From the NCBI GenBank assembly GCA_012271135.1, contig JAAXGZ010000043.1, positions 1 through 60,032 of the forward strand: DNA of 60,032 bases, written 5' to 3'. The position numbers and the translations under genes were made by a program. Shown here piece after piece: positions 1-8,379 of this stretch. The stretch comes from Caldilineales bacterium (GTDB lineage: Bacteria; Chloroflexota; Anaerolineae; Caldilineales; Caldilineaceae). The first letter of the stretch is position 1; each line of letters opens with the position of its first letter. The notes beneath the pieces were generated by a model. That model saw nothing but the letters and a program-made list of their open reading frames with translations. It searched no databases and was not told where the DNA came from.

Positions 1-423
1 TACGGAGGATGCCCCTGACGGCCCGCCACCAATATCAACGAGATTGAAACAGTGCCCTCTCCAGATTGAGCCACCGCCGGACCAGGTTGTGCAGGCAGCA
101 TCCGTTCGACAGGTTGCACGCAGTCAAGTGCCGTTCCCGAAAACACCGCAGGGCTCCCCCTGCCCGATCTTGGCAAAACCTTCTGGTCTTGCGGGGCATG
201 TCTCCCAGTCGAGGTGGATGGATACCCGGTGCTGACAGGTCGGGCAACAGCATCCTGCCGAGGGAGCTTGCACAATCGAACACCTGCATGAAGCAATGTT
301 TGTCCTGCGCCCCAACGAGCCAGTCCCGACACACCTGAAGCGGAGCGGCACTCGCCCGACAGGCCGGATATAATCCGTTTGGATACCTCCACCCAAGCTG
401 AACCGGCGTTTCCGGCTGGTTGA
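1..423. other. Leading stretch without a convincing gene
   Basis: I see no gene here that I would defend. Overlapping open frames exist on both strands, but none has a recognisable domain or a ribosome site. The only clear structure is the outward-facing end of a transposon family at 32-57, so part of the stretch may be degraded element sequence. Confidence 0.4.
32..57 (+). repeat. Terminal repeat of the dispersed transposon family (right-end orientation)
   Basis: It begins ATATCAACGAGATTGAAACA and continues into GTGCCC. The reverse complement (GGCACTGTTTCAATCTCGTTGATAT-type) is seen at 4705, 19277 and 20870, and the same orientation recurs at 21521. Its partner left end would lie outside the window. 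Confidence 0.7.
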
Positions 424-1032
424 ATGCCCGACTCACCCCCTGCCCCGACTATGGCCGTACTGGACATCCTGCAAGACTGGCGGGAGGAAGGATCGATCCT
501 GCATCGCAAGACCGTGCGTATTCGCAAGGTGGACCGCAGGATCCGTCGGCTGCTGAACGACATGGTCGAAACCATGCGCGAGGCCGGGGGCGTGGGGCTG
601 GCGGCCCCGCAGGTGGGTCGCAACCTGTCGGCCTTGGTCGTCGAGTACGCCGACACGGACGAGGATCCGGACGCGGTGCCCGAACTCTACAAGATTCTCA
701 ATCCCCAGATCGTCCGGACCCGCGGCGAAGTCGAGGGCCGGGAGGGATGCCTAAGCGTTCCAGGCTTTCTGGTGGATGTGGACCGGGCCGAACGCATCAC
801 GGTCAAAGGCATGGATGCCGACGGAAAGGCCATCCGCATCAAGGCGGACGGCTGGTTGGCCCGAATCTTCCAGCACGAAATCGATCACCTCAACGGCATC
901 CTGATGATGGATCGCGCCAACCGCCTGTACACGGTGGAGGAAGGGGAGGATGGGGAACCCGTGGTCACTCCCATCGGCGCGGGCCACGAGGAAACCGAAG
1001 CGACAGCCGGAACGGTCGCGGTTACGAACTGA
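424..1032 (+). CDS. def: Peptide deformylase
   Basis: This enzyme removes the N-formyl group from nascent proteins in the cytoplasm and needs a bound divalent metal. All three diagnostic motifs are visible in the 202-residue protein: GVGLAAPQ (about residue 55), EGCLS (about 109, supplying the cysteine ligand) and QHEIDH (about 151, with two histidine ligands and the catalytic glutamate). An acidic, Thr/Ala-rich tail of about 30 residues follows the core. I keep the ATG at 424; an in-frame ATG at 451 (MAVLDIL) is an equally reasonable start because neither has a strong ribosome site. It stands alone and converges on the PfkB gene that ends at 1126. Function is firm; the start is not. Confidence 0.97.
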   Translation: MPDSPPAPTMAVLDILQDWREEGSILHRKTVRIRKVDRRIRRLLNDMVETMREAGGVGLAAPQVGRNLSALVVEYADTDEDPDAVPELYKILNPQIVRTRGEVEGREGCLSVPGFLVDVDRAERITVKGMDADGKAIRIKADGWLARIFQHEIDHLNGILMMDRANRLYTVEEGEDGEPVVTPIGAGHEETEATAGTVAVTN

Positions 1033-1125
1033 GAACGGGCCGGGCGGGCCATCTGGACCAAGGCCCTGCTGCCTTGGACCACGGGAGTTCCGCAGCAGGA
1101 ACATCCCGCAACCACCAAACGGTCA

Positions 1126-2136
1126 TCACCCCGTATTCGTTTCCCACCCCGGAGTCGGGTCGGACCGATTGGCCAGGAAGCGATCCAGTTCTTTGCGCTG
1201 GGGTGAACTGCGGGCGCCAGCCCGGCCAATCTGCAATGCGGCCACGGCGTGGCCGCGGATGACCTGTTCGGCCAACGAACATCCCGACAGCCCCGCCTCC
1301 ATAAAGCCGGCATCGAAACTGTCACCGGCGCCAAGGGTGTCCACAACCGGCACCCGAAACGGGGGAATGGTCACGGCCGGGGAACCGAACTCCGACACAT
1401 GGGCGCCAACCGGCCCTTCCCGCATGATGGCAACGCATTGGCCCTCCTTGGCCAGACGGGCCGTTGCCCTCCGCAGATCCGGCTCGGCCGGGATCAGGTG
1501 AAACAGCTCCTCGTCCGCGGAACCCAAGACGAAGTCCGCACGCCCAATCGCCGCCCACAGCGCCTCAACATAGCTGGCCGGGAGGCTGTCGCCTTCCAGG
1601 CCCAACCGCAGATTGAGGTCGAAAGAGGAGCGAACCTTGCGCGCGCGGGCCCAATCAAGGGCCCGGAGCGTAGCCCGCCGGCCATGCTCCTGCACCATGC
1701 AGACCCCCGACGTATGCAGCCAGTCATGGGCCGTGAGTTCCAGACCGTCCAGCTGTCTCTCGTTCAGTTCCGCAAAGGCCTGATCCCGCCGCGGCCAGCC
1801 CAACACCGTACGCTGACCGGTCCCGTCGATCAGGGCAATCACAATCATCGTGGGCCGCCGTCCCGAAAGCTCCACGCACGAGATGTCGATACCTTCGGCG
1901 ACCAGTTCCTCCAGGGCCTCCCGACCAAAGAGATCGTCCCCCACCACTCCAACGAAATGGGTCTTGACACCCAAGCGCGCCAAGGCCACGGCGGTGTTGG
2001 CCACCGTCCCGCCGCCGTGCACCTCGGGCGACGCTTGCCGATGGGCCTTGCCGGTCTCCTCGAGAACGCTCAGCACCAAGTCGACACAGACATCCCCGAA
2101 CAGGATGCCCCGGCCCCGGTTGTCCGGTACCGTCAT
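1126..2136 (-). CDS. PfkB-family carbohydrate kinase
   Basis: A 336-residue ribokinase-fold sugar or nucleoside kinase. It shows the N-terminal GGTVANTAVALARLG substrate-site motif (about residue 35), VGDDLFG (about 60) and the C-terminal GAGDSFDAGF anion-hole and catalytic-base motif (about 270), in the family's normal order. The ATG at 2136 overlaps the TGA of the upstream TrpF-like gene as ATGA, so the two are probably translationally coupled. The frame stays open far upstream but antisense-like and without domains, so I discard that extension. The substrate cannot be read from the sequence. The two upstream TIM-barrel paralogues suggest phosphorylation of a small sugar-derived intermediate. 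Confidence 0.9.
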   Translation of the reverse strand: MTVPDNRGRGILFGDVCVDLVLSVLEETGKAHRQASPEVHGGGTVANTAVALARLGVKTHFVGVVGDDLFGREALEELVAEGIDISCVELSGRRPTMIVIALIDGTGQRTVLGWPRRDQAFAELNERQLDGLELTAHDWLHTSGVCMVQEHGRRATLRALDWARARKVRSSFDLNLRLGLEGDSLPASYVEALWAAIGRADFVLGSADEELFHLIPAEPDLRRATARLAKEGQCVAIMREGPVGAHVSEFGSPAVTIPPFRVPVVDTLGAGDSFDAGFMEAGLSGCSLAEQVIRGHAVAALQIGRAGARSSPQRKELDRFLANRSDPTPGWETNTG

Positions 2137-2792
2137 CCCCTGGCAGCTGCCGCAAACGCCTTCACGAGACCGGGGTTCTTCCTGCGAGAGTCCGGCTCGT
2201 TCGTGTGGGTGAAGGAGTCCACACCCCACGGCCCGACCCGGCGGATCGCTTCCCGCACATTGCCGGTCTCCAGGCCGCCGGCCAGAATCACCGGAATTTG
2301 CGACCGGCGTACGATGTCCGCACTCACGGTCAGGTCGTGCATGTGGCCTGTGGCCCCGATATCCCCGTCGGGCGCGGGGGTGTCCAGCAGGAAGTAGTCC
2401 ACCACGCCCTGGTAGGAGAGGGCCAACTCCACGGAGGATTCGTCCGTCACCGGGATTGCGGCCATGACCTTGACCGGCGAGATCGTCCGGCGGATCTCGG
2501 CGACCTGGGCCGGCGGGGTCTTGTGGATATTCCCGGACAGGTGCAGGACATCGGGTCGGGCCCTTTGCACCACCCCAACGATGACGTCGGTCTCGGTGGC
2601 TGTGGTGAGTGCGTTGCAGAACACGTCCGGATGCCGGGCCGCCACCTCGTACAGTTCCCGGCACAGGTCGAAGTCCACCTCGCCCTCGCTCAGCCCGTCC
2701 ACCCCCGGCTTGACCCCGATGAAATCCACACCGGCCTGAATACTGCGGCGCACGTCGTCGGGATGGACGTGCTCGTAAATCTGAACCTTCAC
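2133..2792 (-). CDS. TrpF-like TIM-barrel protein, copy 2
   Basis: A 219-residue (beta/alpha)8 protein resembling phosphoribosylanthranilate isomerase. Visible TrpF-type elements are the first strand with a 'GVDFIGV' helix-strand, the LLDT segment (about residue 137, catalytic Asp region) and the phosphate-binding ILAGGLETGNVREAI near residue 170. The usual K-x-C-G catalytic cysteine of the first strand is absent; this protein reads VQIYE there. The start is a GTG at 2792 behind a good GGGAG site, 19 bases after the stop of its paralogue. No other tryptophan gene is nearby. A role as a sugar-phosphate isomerase or epimerase in an uncharacterised route is inferred, and true TrpF activity looks unlikely. 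Confidence 0.75.
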   Translation of the reverse strand: MKVQIYEHVHPDDVRRSIQAGVDFIGVKPGVDGLSEGEVDFDLCRELYEVAARHPDVFCNALTTATETDVIVGVVQRARPDVLHLSGNIHKTPPAQVAEIRRTISPVKVMAAIPVTDESSVELALSYQGVVDYFLLDTPAPDGDIGATGHMHDLTVSADIVRRSQIPVILAGGLETGNVREAIRRVGPWGVDSFTHTNEPDSRRKNPGLVKAFAAAARG

Positions 2793-2811
2793 CCGAGTCT
2801 CCCGCTTCTGT

Positions 2812-3486
2812 TCATGCCGTTTCCTTGGCGGCCCTGTTGAAGGCGACCACCTTTTCGAGATCCTTGTACCTGGTACCGGCCGCGTTGGTGTGCGTATAAC
2901 TGTCCACCGCCCAGGGCCGGATCCTGCGGATGGCTTCCTGCACGTTGTCGGGACTGAGGCCCCCTGCCAGAACCACGGGGATGTTCACCCGACGCACGAT
3001 TTCCGCACTCAGGCTCCAGTCGTGCACCTCGCCGGTGGCCCCGACACCCGGCACGTGGCTGCGGTCCGTGTCCAAGATGAGCACATCGGCGGCGCGGGCG
3101 TACATGGCCGCCTTGGCCGCCGAGTCCGGAGCCCCTACCGGAATCGCCATCATGATGCGAACGGGAGACAGCCTGGACCGCAACCTGACCACCAGTTCGG
3201 GCGTATAGCGGTCAAAATCCCCCGACAGATGAACGATGTCCGGCGATGTCTGCACCGCGGTCTCGACTATCTCCTCCTCGTCCCAGGCCACCGTCAGGGC
3301 CAGAAGGTGGGCCGCGGATACCCCGCGTACCGCGGTGAAGATTTCCCGACTCCGGCGGAAGTCCAGTTCCCAGGGCAGGCGCCCCCGTTCGCCCACCGTA
3401 ACACCGATGAAATCGATGCCGGCCTCTGCAGTGGCTATCGCTTCCGGCACCGTCTTGAGGGCGTATATCTGGGTCTTCATGGACAT
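2812..3486 (-). CDS. TrpF-like TIM-barrel protein, copy 1
   Basis: A 224-residue paralogue of the next gene, with the same architecture: TQIYA on strand 1 (Tyr where TrpF has its catalytic Cys), 'GIDFIGV' after helix 1, ILDT (about residue 140) and the phosphate-binding VVLAGGLSPDNVQEAI (about 180). Both paralogues end with a VDS-(F/Y)-THTN segment that is not typical of TrpF, which suggests a shared and different substrate. Two possible starts lie 6 bases apart (3486 MSMK and 3480 MK). The gene is 66 bases downstream of the RodZ-like gene on the same strand, so a four-gene operon is likely. Confidence 0.75.
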   Translation of the reverse strand: MSMKTQIYALKTVPEAIATAEAGIDFIGVTVGERGRLPWELDFRRSREIFTAVRGVSAAHLLALTVAWDEEEIVETAVQTSPDIVHLSGDFDRYTPELVVRLRSRLSPVRIMMAIPVGAPDSAAKAAMYARAADVLILDTDRSHVPGVGATGEVHDWSLSAEIVRRVNIPVVLAGGLSPDNVQEAIRRIRPWAVDSYTHTNAAGTRYKDLEKVVAFNRAAKETA

Positions 3487-3552
3487 GTGTGTTCCGTGCG
3501 GAAGCCGAAGGGGGAACCGGTTCCTCCCTGCAGCAAGGAAACCGCGTTGCCC

Positions 3553-4623
3553 CTATCCCTGATTGGCAACCGTAATCACCACCGCACAGGTCGACAGGTC
3601 CGTTCCCGCGCCGATATCCACCACGGTCAACAGCAAGGTGTGGACGCCGTCTACCATGAACGACGTGTCCAGGACCCCCAGCAAGCCGTTGGACACGGTC
3701 TGCTGCCGGCCTTCGAAATAGAGAAAGGCTCCGTCCAGGTTCGTTCCCTCGGTACGCTCCAGTTTGTAGTACCAGAACTCCTCATGATCGGCCGTTCCGA
3801 CAATCTGGACATCGCCCGTTACCACCGCACCCGGTTGCGGGGACGAAATCTGCACATTCGGGTCCGGGCAGGCAGCCGAGGGTACGGAAGTATCCGCAAC
3901 CGGCAGGGGTACGTTGGTCGGGGTGGCTGTGACCGTGGGGGTGGGCGACACCTCGACGGGCTGAACGGAAGTCGACGTTGGGGTGGCCGTGGGCAGGAGT
4001 TCGGGCACGGCCACGGCGATGGGCGGCGTGGCTGTTGTGTCCGGCGCGGCGGCCAGATTCCAGGGTAGCACCTCGGATGCGGAAACCCAACGATCGGATA
4101 CCCAATCCTGTACCCGATCGCCGATGGCTGCAACATCCACCCGACTGCGCAGCCCGGGGCCGACCCGCGGAATGCCGTACCAAACAGCGGCCAGCAACAA
4201 CAATCCGGCCACGGCAAGGATCACAGCCGCCGCCAGGCCACGCGGCAGGCCGGTGCGCTCCCCGACCGTCTCGCCGTGCATGCGCACGGAAATGGGACGG
4301 TAGTCGACAGGGCGCGGTTCCGGCATCGGCGCGCCGGAACTGGTATCCGCCCACTCACGGCTCAGGACAGGTGCAACCAGAGCCTGCCGCCGGTGCTTGA
4401 GCTCCTCCGAGTCCAGTTTCAGAAACTCTGCGTAGTTCCTGAGGAACCCCCGGCCCACTACCTCGCCGGGCAGGTTCGGCCAATCGTCGTTCTCCAATGC
4501 CATCAGATAGGCGGCCCGAATCCGGATGGCGGTTTCGGCATCCTGCAGACTCAGACCCAGAGTCTCCCGCCGCTCGCGCAGCAGGGCTCCTATCCGAACG
4601 CCTTGCGACGGCGCATCGTGCAT
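3553..4623 (-). CDS. RodZ-like HTH membrane protein with extracytoplasmic Ig-like domain
   Basis: About 356 residues. An N-terminal cytoplasmic RodZ-type helix-turn-helix (residues 8-70, with GALLRERRETLGLSLQDAE and GRGFLRNYAEFL) is followed by a single membrane helix near residues 135-155, a Pro/Thr-rich linker and a C-terminal beta-rich domain (about 265-356) starting ISSPQPGAVVTGDVQI. RodZ proteins couple MreB to cell-wall synthesis, but this C-terminal domain resembles the Ig-like modules used for surface binding. I choose the ATG at 4623 (MHDAPSQG). The frame is open to 4719, but that part runs into the transposon end at 4705-4731 and is probably not translated. Confidence 0.75.
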   Translation of the reverse strand: MHDAPSQGVRIGALLRERRETLGLSLQDAETAIRIRAAYLMALENDDWPNLPGEVVGRGFLRNYAEFLKLDSEELKHRRQALVAPVLSREWADTSSGAPMPEPRPVDYRPISVRMHGETVGERTGLPRGLAAAVILAVAGLLLLAAVWYGIPRVGPGLRSRVDVAAIGDRVQDWVSDRWVSASEVLPWNLAAAPDTTATPPIAVAVPELLPTATPTSTSVQPVEVSPTPTVTATPTNVPLPVADTSVPSAACPDPNVQISSPQPGAVVTGDVQIVGTADHEEFWYYKLERTEGTNLDGAFLYFEGRQQTVSNGLLGVLDTSFMVDGVHTLLLTVVDIGAGTDLSTCAVVITVANQG

Positions 4624-4704
4624 GGGCTGTATTGGAGGGGACAGGCTCGGAGAGGCCGGCAATTCTAGCAAAGAATCCACAACCCGGGGCTTCAGATCCT
4701 CCTT

Positions 4705-5165
4705 GGGACACTGTTGCAATCTCGTTGATATGGGTTCCAGGCCGTCATCGGCAGGTTCCGTTCGCTTGTCTCAGGCCATGACGTGCGCCATCAGACACAC
4801 GAAGTGGAGGGCATCCGCCTCCCTCCCAAAGCCCGGAGGGCACCTGACCAGCCCCCGGCCGGGTGGTACTGGCGGGGATGCCCGGATCCCACTGGTTGGG
4901 TACCAGGTCGTGCCAGCGTCCCGGCAGGTACCGGAGCAGTTCCCTCACTGACAGCGACAACCCCACCCGGCCTGCCATCACCGCCTCCCGGAGTGCAACC
5001 AGGACCGGCAGCACCACCGCAGGGACAGGCCGCGGGGGAACCGGGCAGTAGGTCCACACGGTGTGGGACACTGCCCACGGCAGAACGTTCCCGCCGGCAG
5101 GCACGTTGCAGCCGTCCGGATTCAGCAGCAGGTACTGTGTTCCCCTTGTGTCCCGGCGGCTCACT
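4705..5165. mobile_element. Degenerate transposon remnant, left end plus transposase C-terminal region
   Basis: The remnant opens with the family terminal repeat (4705-4731). It continues with sequence clearly related, base for base over several hundred bases, to the better-preserved element at 20870-21543. Read on the minus strand, it encodes a decayed transposase stretch (VALREAVMAGRVGLS, LRYLPGRWHDLV and PASTTRPG, matching LALWEAAMQGRVRL, LLWHLVERWQELV and PASTNRLEG in the other copy). No right-hand repeat is found before the next feature, so the copy is truncated. Confidence 0.7.
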
Positions 5166-5187
5166 CGACGCCGGTCCCGGGGACAAC

Positions 5188-5433
5188 TCAGCCGGCATCA
5201 TTGAGCGTAAATGTGAACAGAGACTCCCTGCTGATCCCATTGAGGGAATACCCCAACGCGACCCGCTTGGGAAGGTTGGAGTCGACAGCTTTGTTGTCGG
5301 CGCAGGTCAGCGTGAACTTCACGTACGATGAATGGTCGCCGGACGCCGTTAAAACGGGCGTGTTGTCAACCACCCAATAGGGATTGTTGGCGGCGCGGAC
5401 ACCAGGTTTGAGGGTGGCTGAACTCGACGACAC
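5188..5433 (-). CDS. Small hypothetical beta-rich protein or fragment
   Basis: An 81-residue frame starting at a GTG, with no recognised domain. Its interest lies in its upstream side: 4 bases before the start begins a 66-base block (5437-5502) that is also found just upstream of the FN3 protein gene (7738-7798). Either it is a small exported-type protein under the same control, or it is the remnant of a gene cut by the transposon debris that follows. No signal peptide is visible. Confidence 0.3.
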   Translation of the reverse strand: MSSSSATLKPGVRAANNPYWVVDNTPVLTASGDHSSYVKFTLTCADNKAVDSNLPKRVALGYSLNGISRESLFTFTLNDAG

Positions 5434-5436
5434 CGA

Positions 5437-5502
5437 GCAGGGGTGTGACGGGAACCAGAATGGGAACTGAATCCAAACGGATTCCTATAGTTGGTACTCA
5501 AA
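5437..5502 (-). repeat. Upstream block shared with the FN3 gene, copy A
   Basis: This block shares about 60 bases with 7738-7798, including GGGTGTGACGGGAACC, an inverted repeat (GAATCC-AAAC-GGATTC at 5469-5484) and a terminal ACTCAAA. The stem bases are kept while the loop differs, which suggests a maintained hairpin or protein-binding palindrome. Confidence 0.6.
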
Positions 5503-5594
5503 AAGCTTATGGACGTTGCATGCTGCGTGGCAAGTACAGTTGCAGTTTGTTTGTTCGGGTTCGCGCCCGGCCCCGGCTTGCCTCTGGAGCCATC

Positions 5595-5710
5595 AAATCC
5601 TGTGCGTTGGCCTTGGGCCATGACACTTGCCATCAGATGCAGCAATTGGAGCGTTTCCGCCTCCATTATCAACCCTCGGGCCCGCTTGGCCCGAGGGTTC
5701 AGAATCACGA
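5595..5710 (-). mobile_element. Short transposase C-terminal fragment of the same transposon family
   Basis: Read on the minus strand it gives ARGLIMEAETLQLLHLMASVMAQ, the equivalent of the RGLKTEAGALNFVRLMAR end of the copy at 20940-21040. No terminal repeats are attached. It is a relic only. Confidence 0.55.
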
Positions 5711-6140
5711 AGAAGGAAGCGACGGATCCGTCGCAACGGACCTCTGCTGCAACATCGGGATCCTGGAACTCAATCTTTGGCTTGGAAGCGAACGGAATTT
5801 CCCAACCTTGGCCATGACCCGGATTGAACAGTTGTGGTGTTCAAAGTGCAAGGGCAACCCGTTGCTGACTCTCCAATCTGTCCATGAATCCGATTCGCCT
5901 TTGCGATGGTTGCTGACAATTGGAACGTCACGAACAGCCTGCACCGCACCCTGACCCTGCAAGTTCCGGGAGGATGCTTGCCACATGCACAACGGCCCTT
6001 CTCCCGCCGTCGCCAGTTGGCGACGGCCCGGAGCTTAACGGCGGGTCAACGGCTGTTCAGGCCGCAATGGCCCGTTGGACTGCTGTGCTGTGTGACAGCT
6101 TCGGATGCAACTCGTCCATTCGGCCCCGCTCCCGACCAAA

Positions 6141-6180
6141 GGACACAGTCGCCAACCGGTCGGGGTTGGCGACTGTGTCC
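6141..6180 (-). terminator. Strong hairpin terminator after the FN3 gene
   Basis: A perfect 17-bp inverted repeat (arms 6141-6157 and 6164-6180, 6-base loop) lies 9 bases past the stop of the minus-strand FN3 gene. On that strand it is followed by TTTGGTC, a short T-run. Confidence 0.75.
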
Positions 6181-6189
6181 TGAGCCCTG

Positions 6190-7722
6190 CTAATTTGGTA
6201 TCGACACAATCACGAATTCGGACCAGGGCCCGTCCTTGTAGTCGGAATTCGCTTTCGCCTTGGCGCGGACCCGGTAATGGCACGCACTGCCCCGTGCACA
6301 GGTGTGGGTATGCGCGGTGTTTGTGGTGTCGTAACCGGTGGGTGACGAAGAGCACTGCGCATCCGAGCACACTTCGAGTCTGTACTTGTCCAACGCCGTG
6401 TGGGTCATGGCGTTCCAAGCCAGGGGCACGCCTCCCTTGGTAGTGAAACTATCGACTGTGAATCCCGTGATTGCAGGCAGGGACTTCTTGTCGGTCTTGC
6501 ACAGCACGGCGGTGGACCAGTCCGAATCGTGATATCCCGTCTTGCCTGCGGCCCGGAGGCGGAAATAATAGGCGGTGTTGGGAGACAGCCCCACCACCGT
6601 GAAGCTTGTGGCCGAGGCCGACGGTGTACCAGCGGACACAGGCTGGGTGCAGGTGGAATCCGTGCAGTATTCAACCTCGAAGTTGGCAACGTTCGTTGTC
6701 GAGACGGGCGCGGTCCAGGTCAAGGTCGCGGAATTGGCCGTGCACGTGACCGCCAGGCCCTCCACCGGCGGCAGCGCCGTGGTGACCACGACAATGTCAT
6801 CGGGAGGAGCCCCTCCGGTATCCCCGGAGGCGTCCCCGGGGACGGAGTCCAGATAGGCACTGTCAGGAATGGCCAAGGCGGTAATGCGGTAATAGTAGGT
6901 CGTACTGGGGTCGAGACCGGTCACGGTGTGGGTGGTCGCAGTCTTGGCCGGCGTTGCCACCTCCTTGGCATCGGGGCAGCTGGCATCGGACGAACTGCAA
7001 CTCTCGATCCTGTACTTGTCCAGTCCAGTCGTGGACGCTGGCGCGTCCCACTGCAGCAGCACGGTGGTACTGGTGACGCCGGCAACCCGGAAGTTGTCCA
7101 CCACAAGCCGCATCTTCGCCGTGGTCGCAGTGACGATCGCGGAGGCTGCGGAATCCGAGCAGGCACTGTTCGGGACGGCCAGCGCCGTAATGCGGAAGTA
7201 GTACGATGTGTAGGGCTCAAGATCCCTCAGGGTATGGGTGGTCGCAGTCTTGGCCGGCGTTGCCACCTCCGTGGCATCGGGGCAGCCGGAGTCGGACGAA
7301 CTGCAGCTCTCAATCCTGTACTGGTATAGGCTTGAGGGCTGGGGCGCGTCCCATGTCACCCTGATGCTCGAGGCCGTGATGCTGTCGGCTCCGCTGTCGA
7401 CCCGGAATCCCTGCACATCCGCCGGACACGGCAACGGGGTCGGCCGCGGCGTGGGCCGCGGCGTGGGCTTGGGAGTGGAAGAGCTGCGTTGCGGGCAGGG
7501 GGTGGGATTGGACACAGCACAGTTGTCGCCGTGGTCGGTGTTGTGTGACGACATCCCGTTTTTGCAGTGTTTGTGGCAGGTGTCCGGTTCATGGAAGTGG
7601 TAGCCACCGGTGCAGCTGTTGGCTGTCGCCGAGCCCGCGTCCAACGACCAGATCAGGACAGTCAGCAGGAGGAGGGCCGCGCCGACGGCAACAATTAAAC
7701 CCGGTTTTGTATGGAGTCTCAT
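6190..7722 (-). CDS. Secreted four-fibronectin-type-III protein with Cys/His-rich head
   Basis: About 510 residues. An N-terminal hydrophobic segment (residues 8-30, signal peptide or anchor) is followed by a Cys/His-rich module near residues 35-72 (GGYHFHEPDTCHKHC with further Cys and His). A Pro/Thr/Arg linker and four FN3 repeats then run to the end, each with the typical V-x-W-x-A-P start and TYYYRITALA-type last strand. Repeats 1 and 2 are close copies, with the same EVATPAKTATTHT segment. FN3 arrays usually space or anchor surface domains; no enzyme domain is present. I choose the ATG at 7722 (MRLHTK), because the longer frame runs through the repeated upstream block. It is monocistronic, with a terminator at 6141-6180. 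Confidence 0.85.
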   Translation of the reverse strand: MRLHTKPGLIVAVGAALLLLTVLIWSLDAGSATANSCTGGYHFHEPDTCHKHCKNGMSSHNTDHGDNCAVSNPTPCPQRSSSTPKPTPRPTPRPTPLPCPADVQGFRVDSGADSITASSIRVTWDAPQPSSLYQYRIESCSSSDSGCPDATEVATPAKTATTHTLRDLEPYTSYYFRITALAVPNSACSDSAASAIVTATTAKMRLVVDNFRVAGVTSTTVLLQWDAPASTTGLDKYRIESCSSSDASCPDAKEVATPAKTATTHTVTGLDPSTTYYYRITALAIPDSAYLDSVPGDASGDTGGAPPDDIVVVTTALPPVEGLAVTCTANSATLTWTAPVSTTNVANFEVEYCTDSTCTQPVSAGTPSASATSFTVVGLSPNTAYYFRLRAAGKTGYHDSDWSTAVLCKTDKKSLPAITGFTVDSFTTKGGVPLAWNAMTHTALDKYRLEVCSDAQCSSSPTGYDTTNTAHTHTCARGSACHYRVRAKAKANSDYKDGPWSEFVIVSIPN

Positions 7723-7737
7723 GGCTCGGTCTATCTC

Positions 7738-7798
7738 GCAGGGGTGTGACGGGAACCGGACGGGGAGGGAATCCTGTTGGATTCCTTGGATACTCAAA
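7738..7798 (-). promoter_or_regulatory. Shared upstream block with inverted repeat, copy B
   Basis: It lies 16-76 bases before the FN3 start codon and matches 5437-5502. It contains GGAATCC-TGTT-GGATTCC (7768-7785), a 7-bp perfect stem. An operator or 5'-leader hairpin is inferred. Two copies ahead of two starts argue against chance. Confidence 0.5.
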
Positions 7799-7837
7799 GT
7801 TTACACGTACCGCACACCGAGTGACAACCGCCCTTCA

Positions 7838-7960
7838 AGTTTGAATAATTTAATGAAAAATATTAAATAATAAGCAATTTCTATAGTATATTTTCAAAAT
7901 ATAATTAGATATTTTAATCTGTTTTATGTTAATATTTTTGTATTAATAGACAAATCAACG
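7838..7960. other. AT-rich island between FN3 gene and amidase gene
   Basis: About 120 bases are nearly all A and T in a strongly GC-rich window, with runs such as AATATTAAATAATAA. No frame of note was found. It could be a promoter and upstream element, an H-NS-like target or a foreign scar. The rest of 7799-8379 shows no gene. Confidence 0.5.
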
Positions 7961-8379
7961 GCCCGATGCGTCTGAGATCTGCCCCCACAGAGCAAGCCGG
8001 GCTTGGCAGTATGACGGTCTCTTCGCCCGTCACGCCAATGGGACACGCGGTTCCATATCCGGCGCACCGGCTGCCGGACCGGGGCAGGACGTGTGCGCCG
8101 GATTGTCCCCCGCCGGCCGAACGAGGACTCAACTGCCCGCCCCTGACGGCAACCGCCGTAGCCCGACGCAAACCAACCAGGCTTTCCTCACGGTTGGGGA
8201 TGCAGATGGTGAACTCGAACCAAAAACAATGAAGAGGCGCCGGAGTCCGGGCGGGCAGCCAATAGGCCCCATTCCGCCCACACACCTATAATCCCGTGAT
8301 TTGCTCCGTGTTCCCCGCAATCCTCCGCCAATGGACCATCGCCTCCGCTTGGAGGTGACTGTGTCGCCAGCCTCCGTCC

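Noticed and set aside
32..57. ATTGAAAC-type sequences at 32, 4705, 19277, 20870, 21521 and 60007 look like CRISPR repeat ends
   Set aside because: They occur singly, hundreds to thousands of bases apart, in both orientations, with no regular spacers and no cas genes. They pair as inverted ends around transposase relics, so they are transposon termini.
1044..1100. Bidirectional terminator between def and the PfkB gene
   Set aside because: CCAAGG/CCTTGG gives only a 6-base stem with a mismatch in the extension and no T-run on either side.
1249..2397. Long plus-strand open frame opposite the PfkB and TrpF-like genes
   Set aside because: Antisense shadow in GC-rich DNA: no domain, Arg/Pro/His-rich composition, and the minus-strand frames carry clear family motifs.
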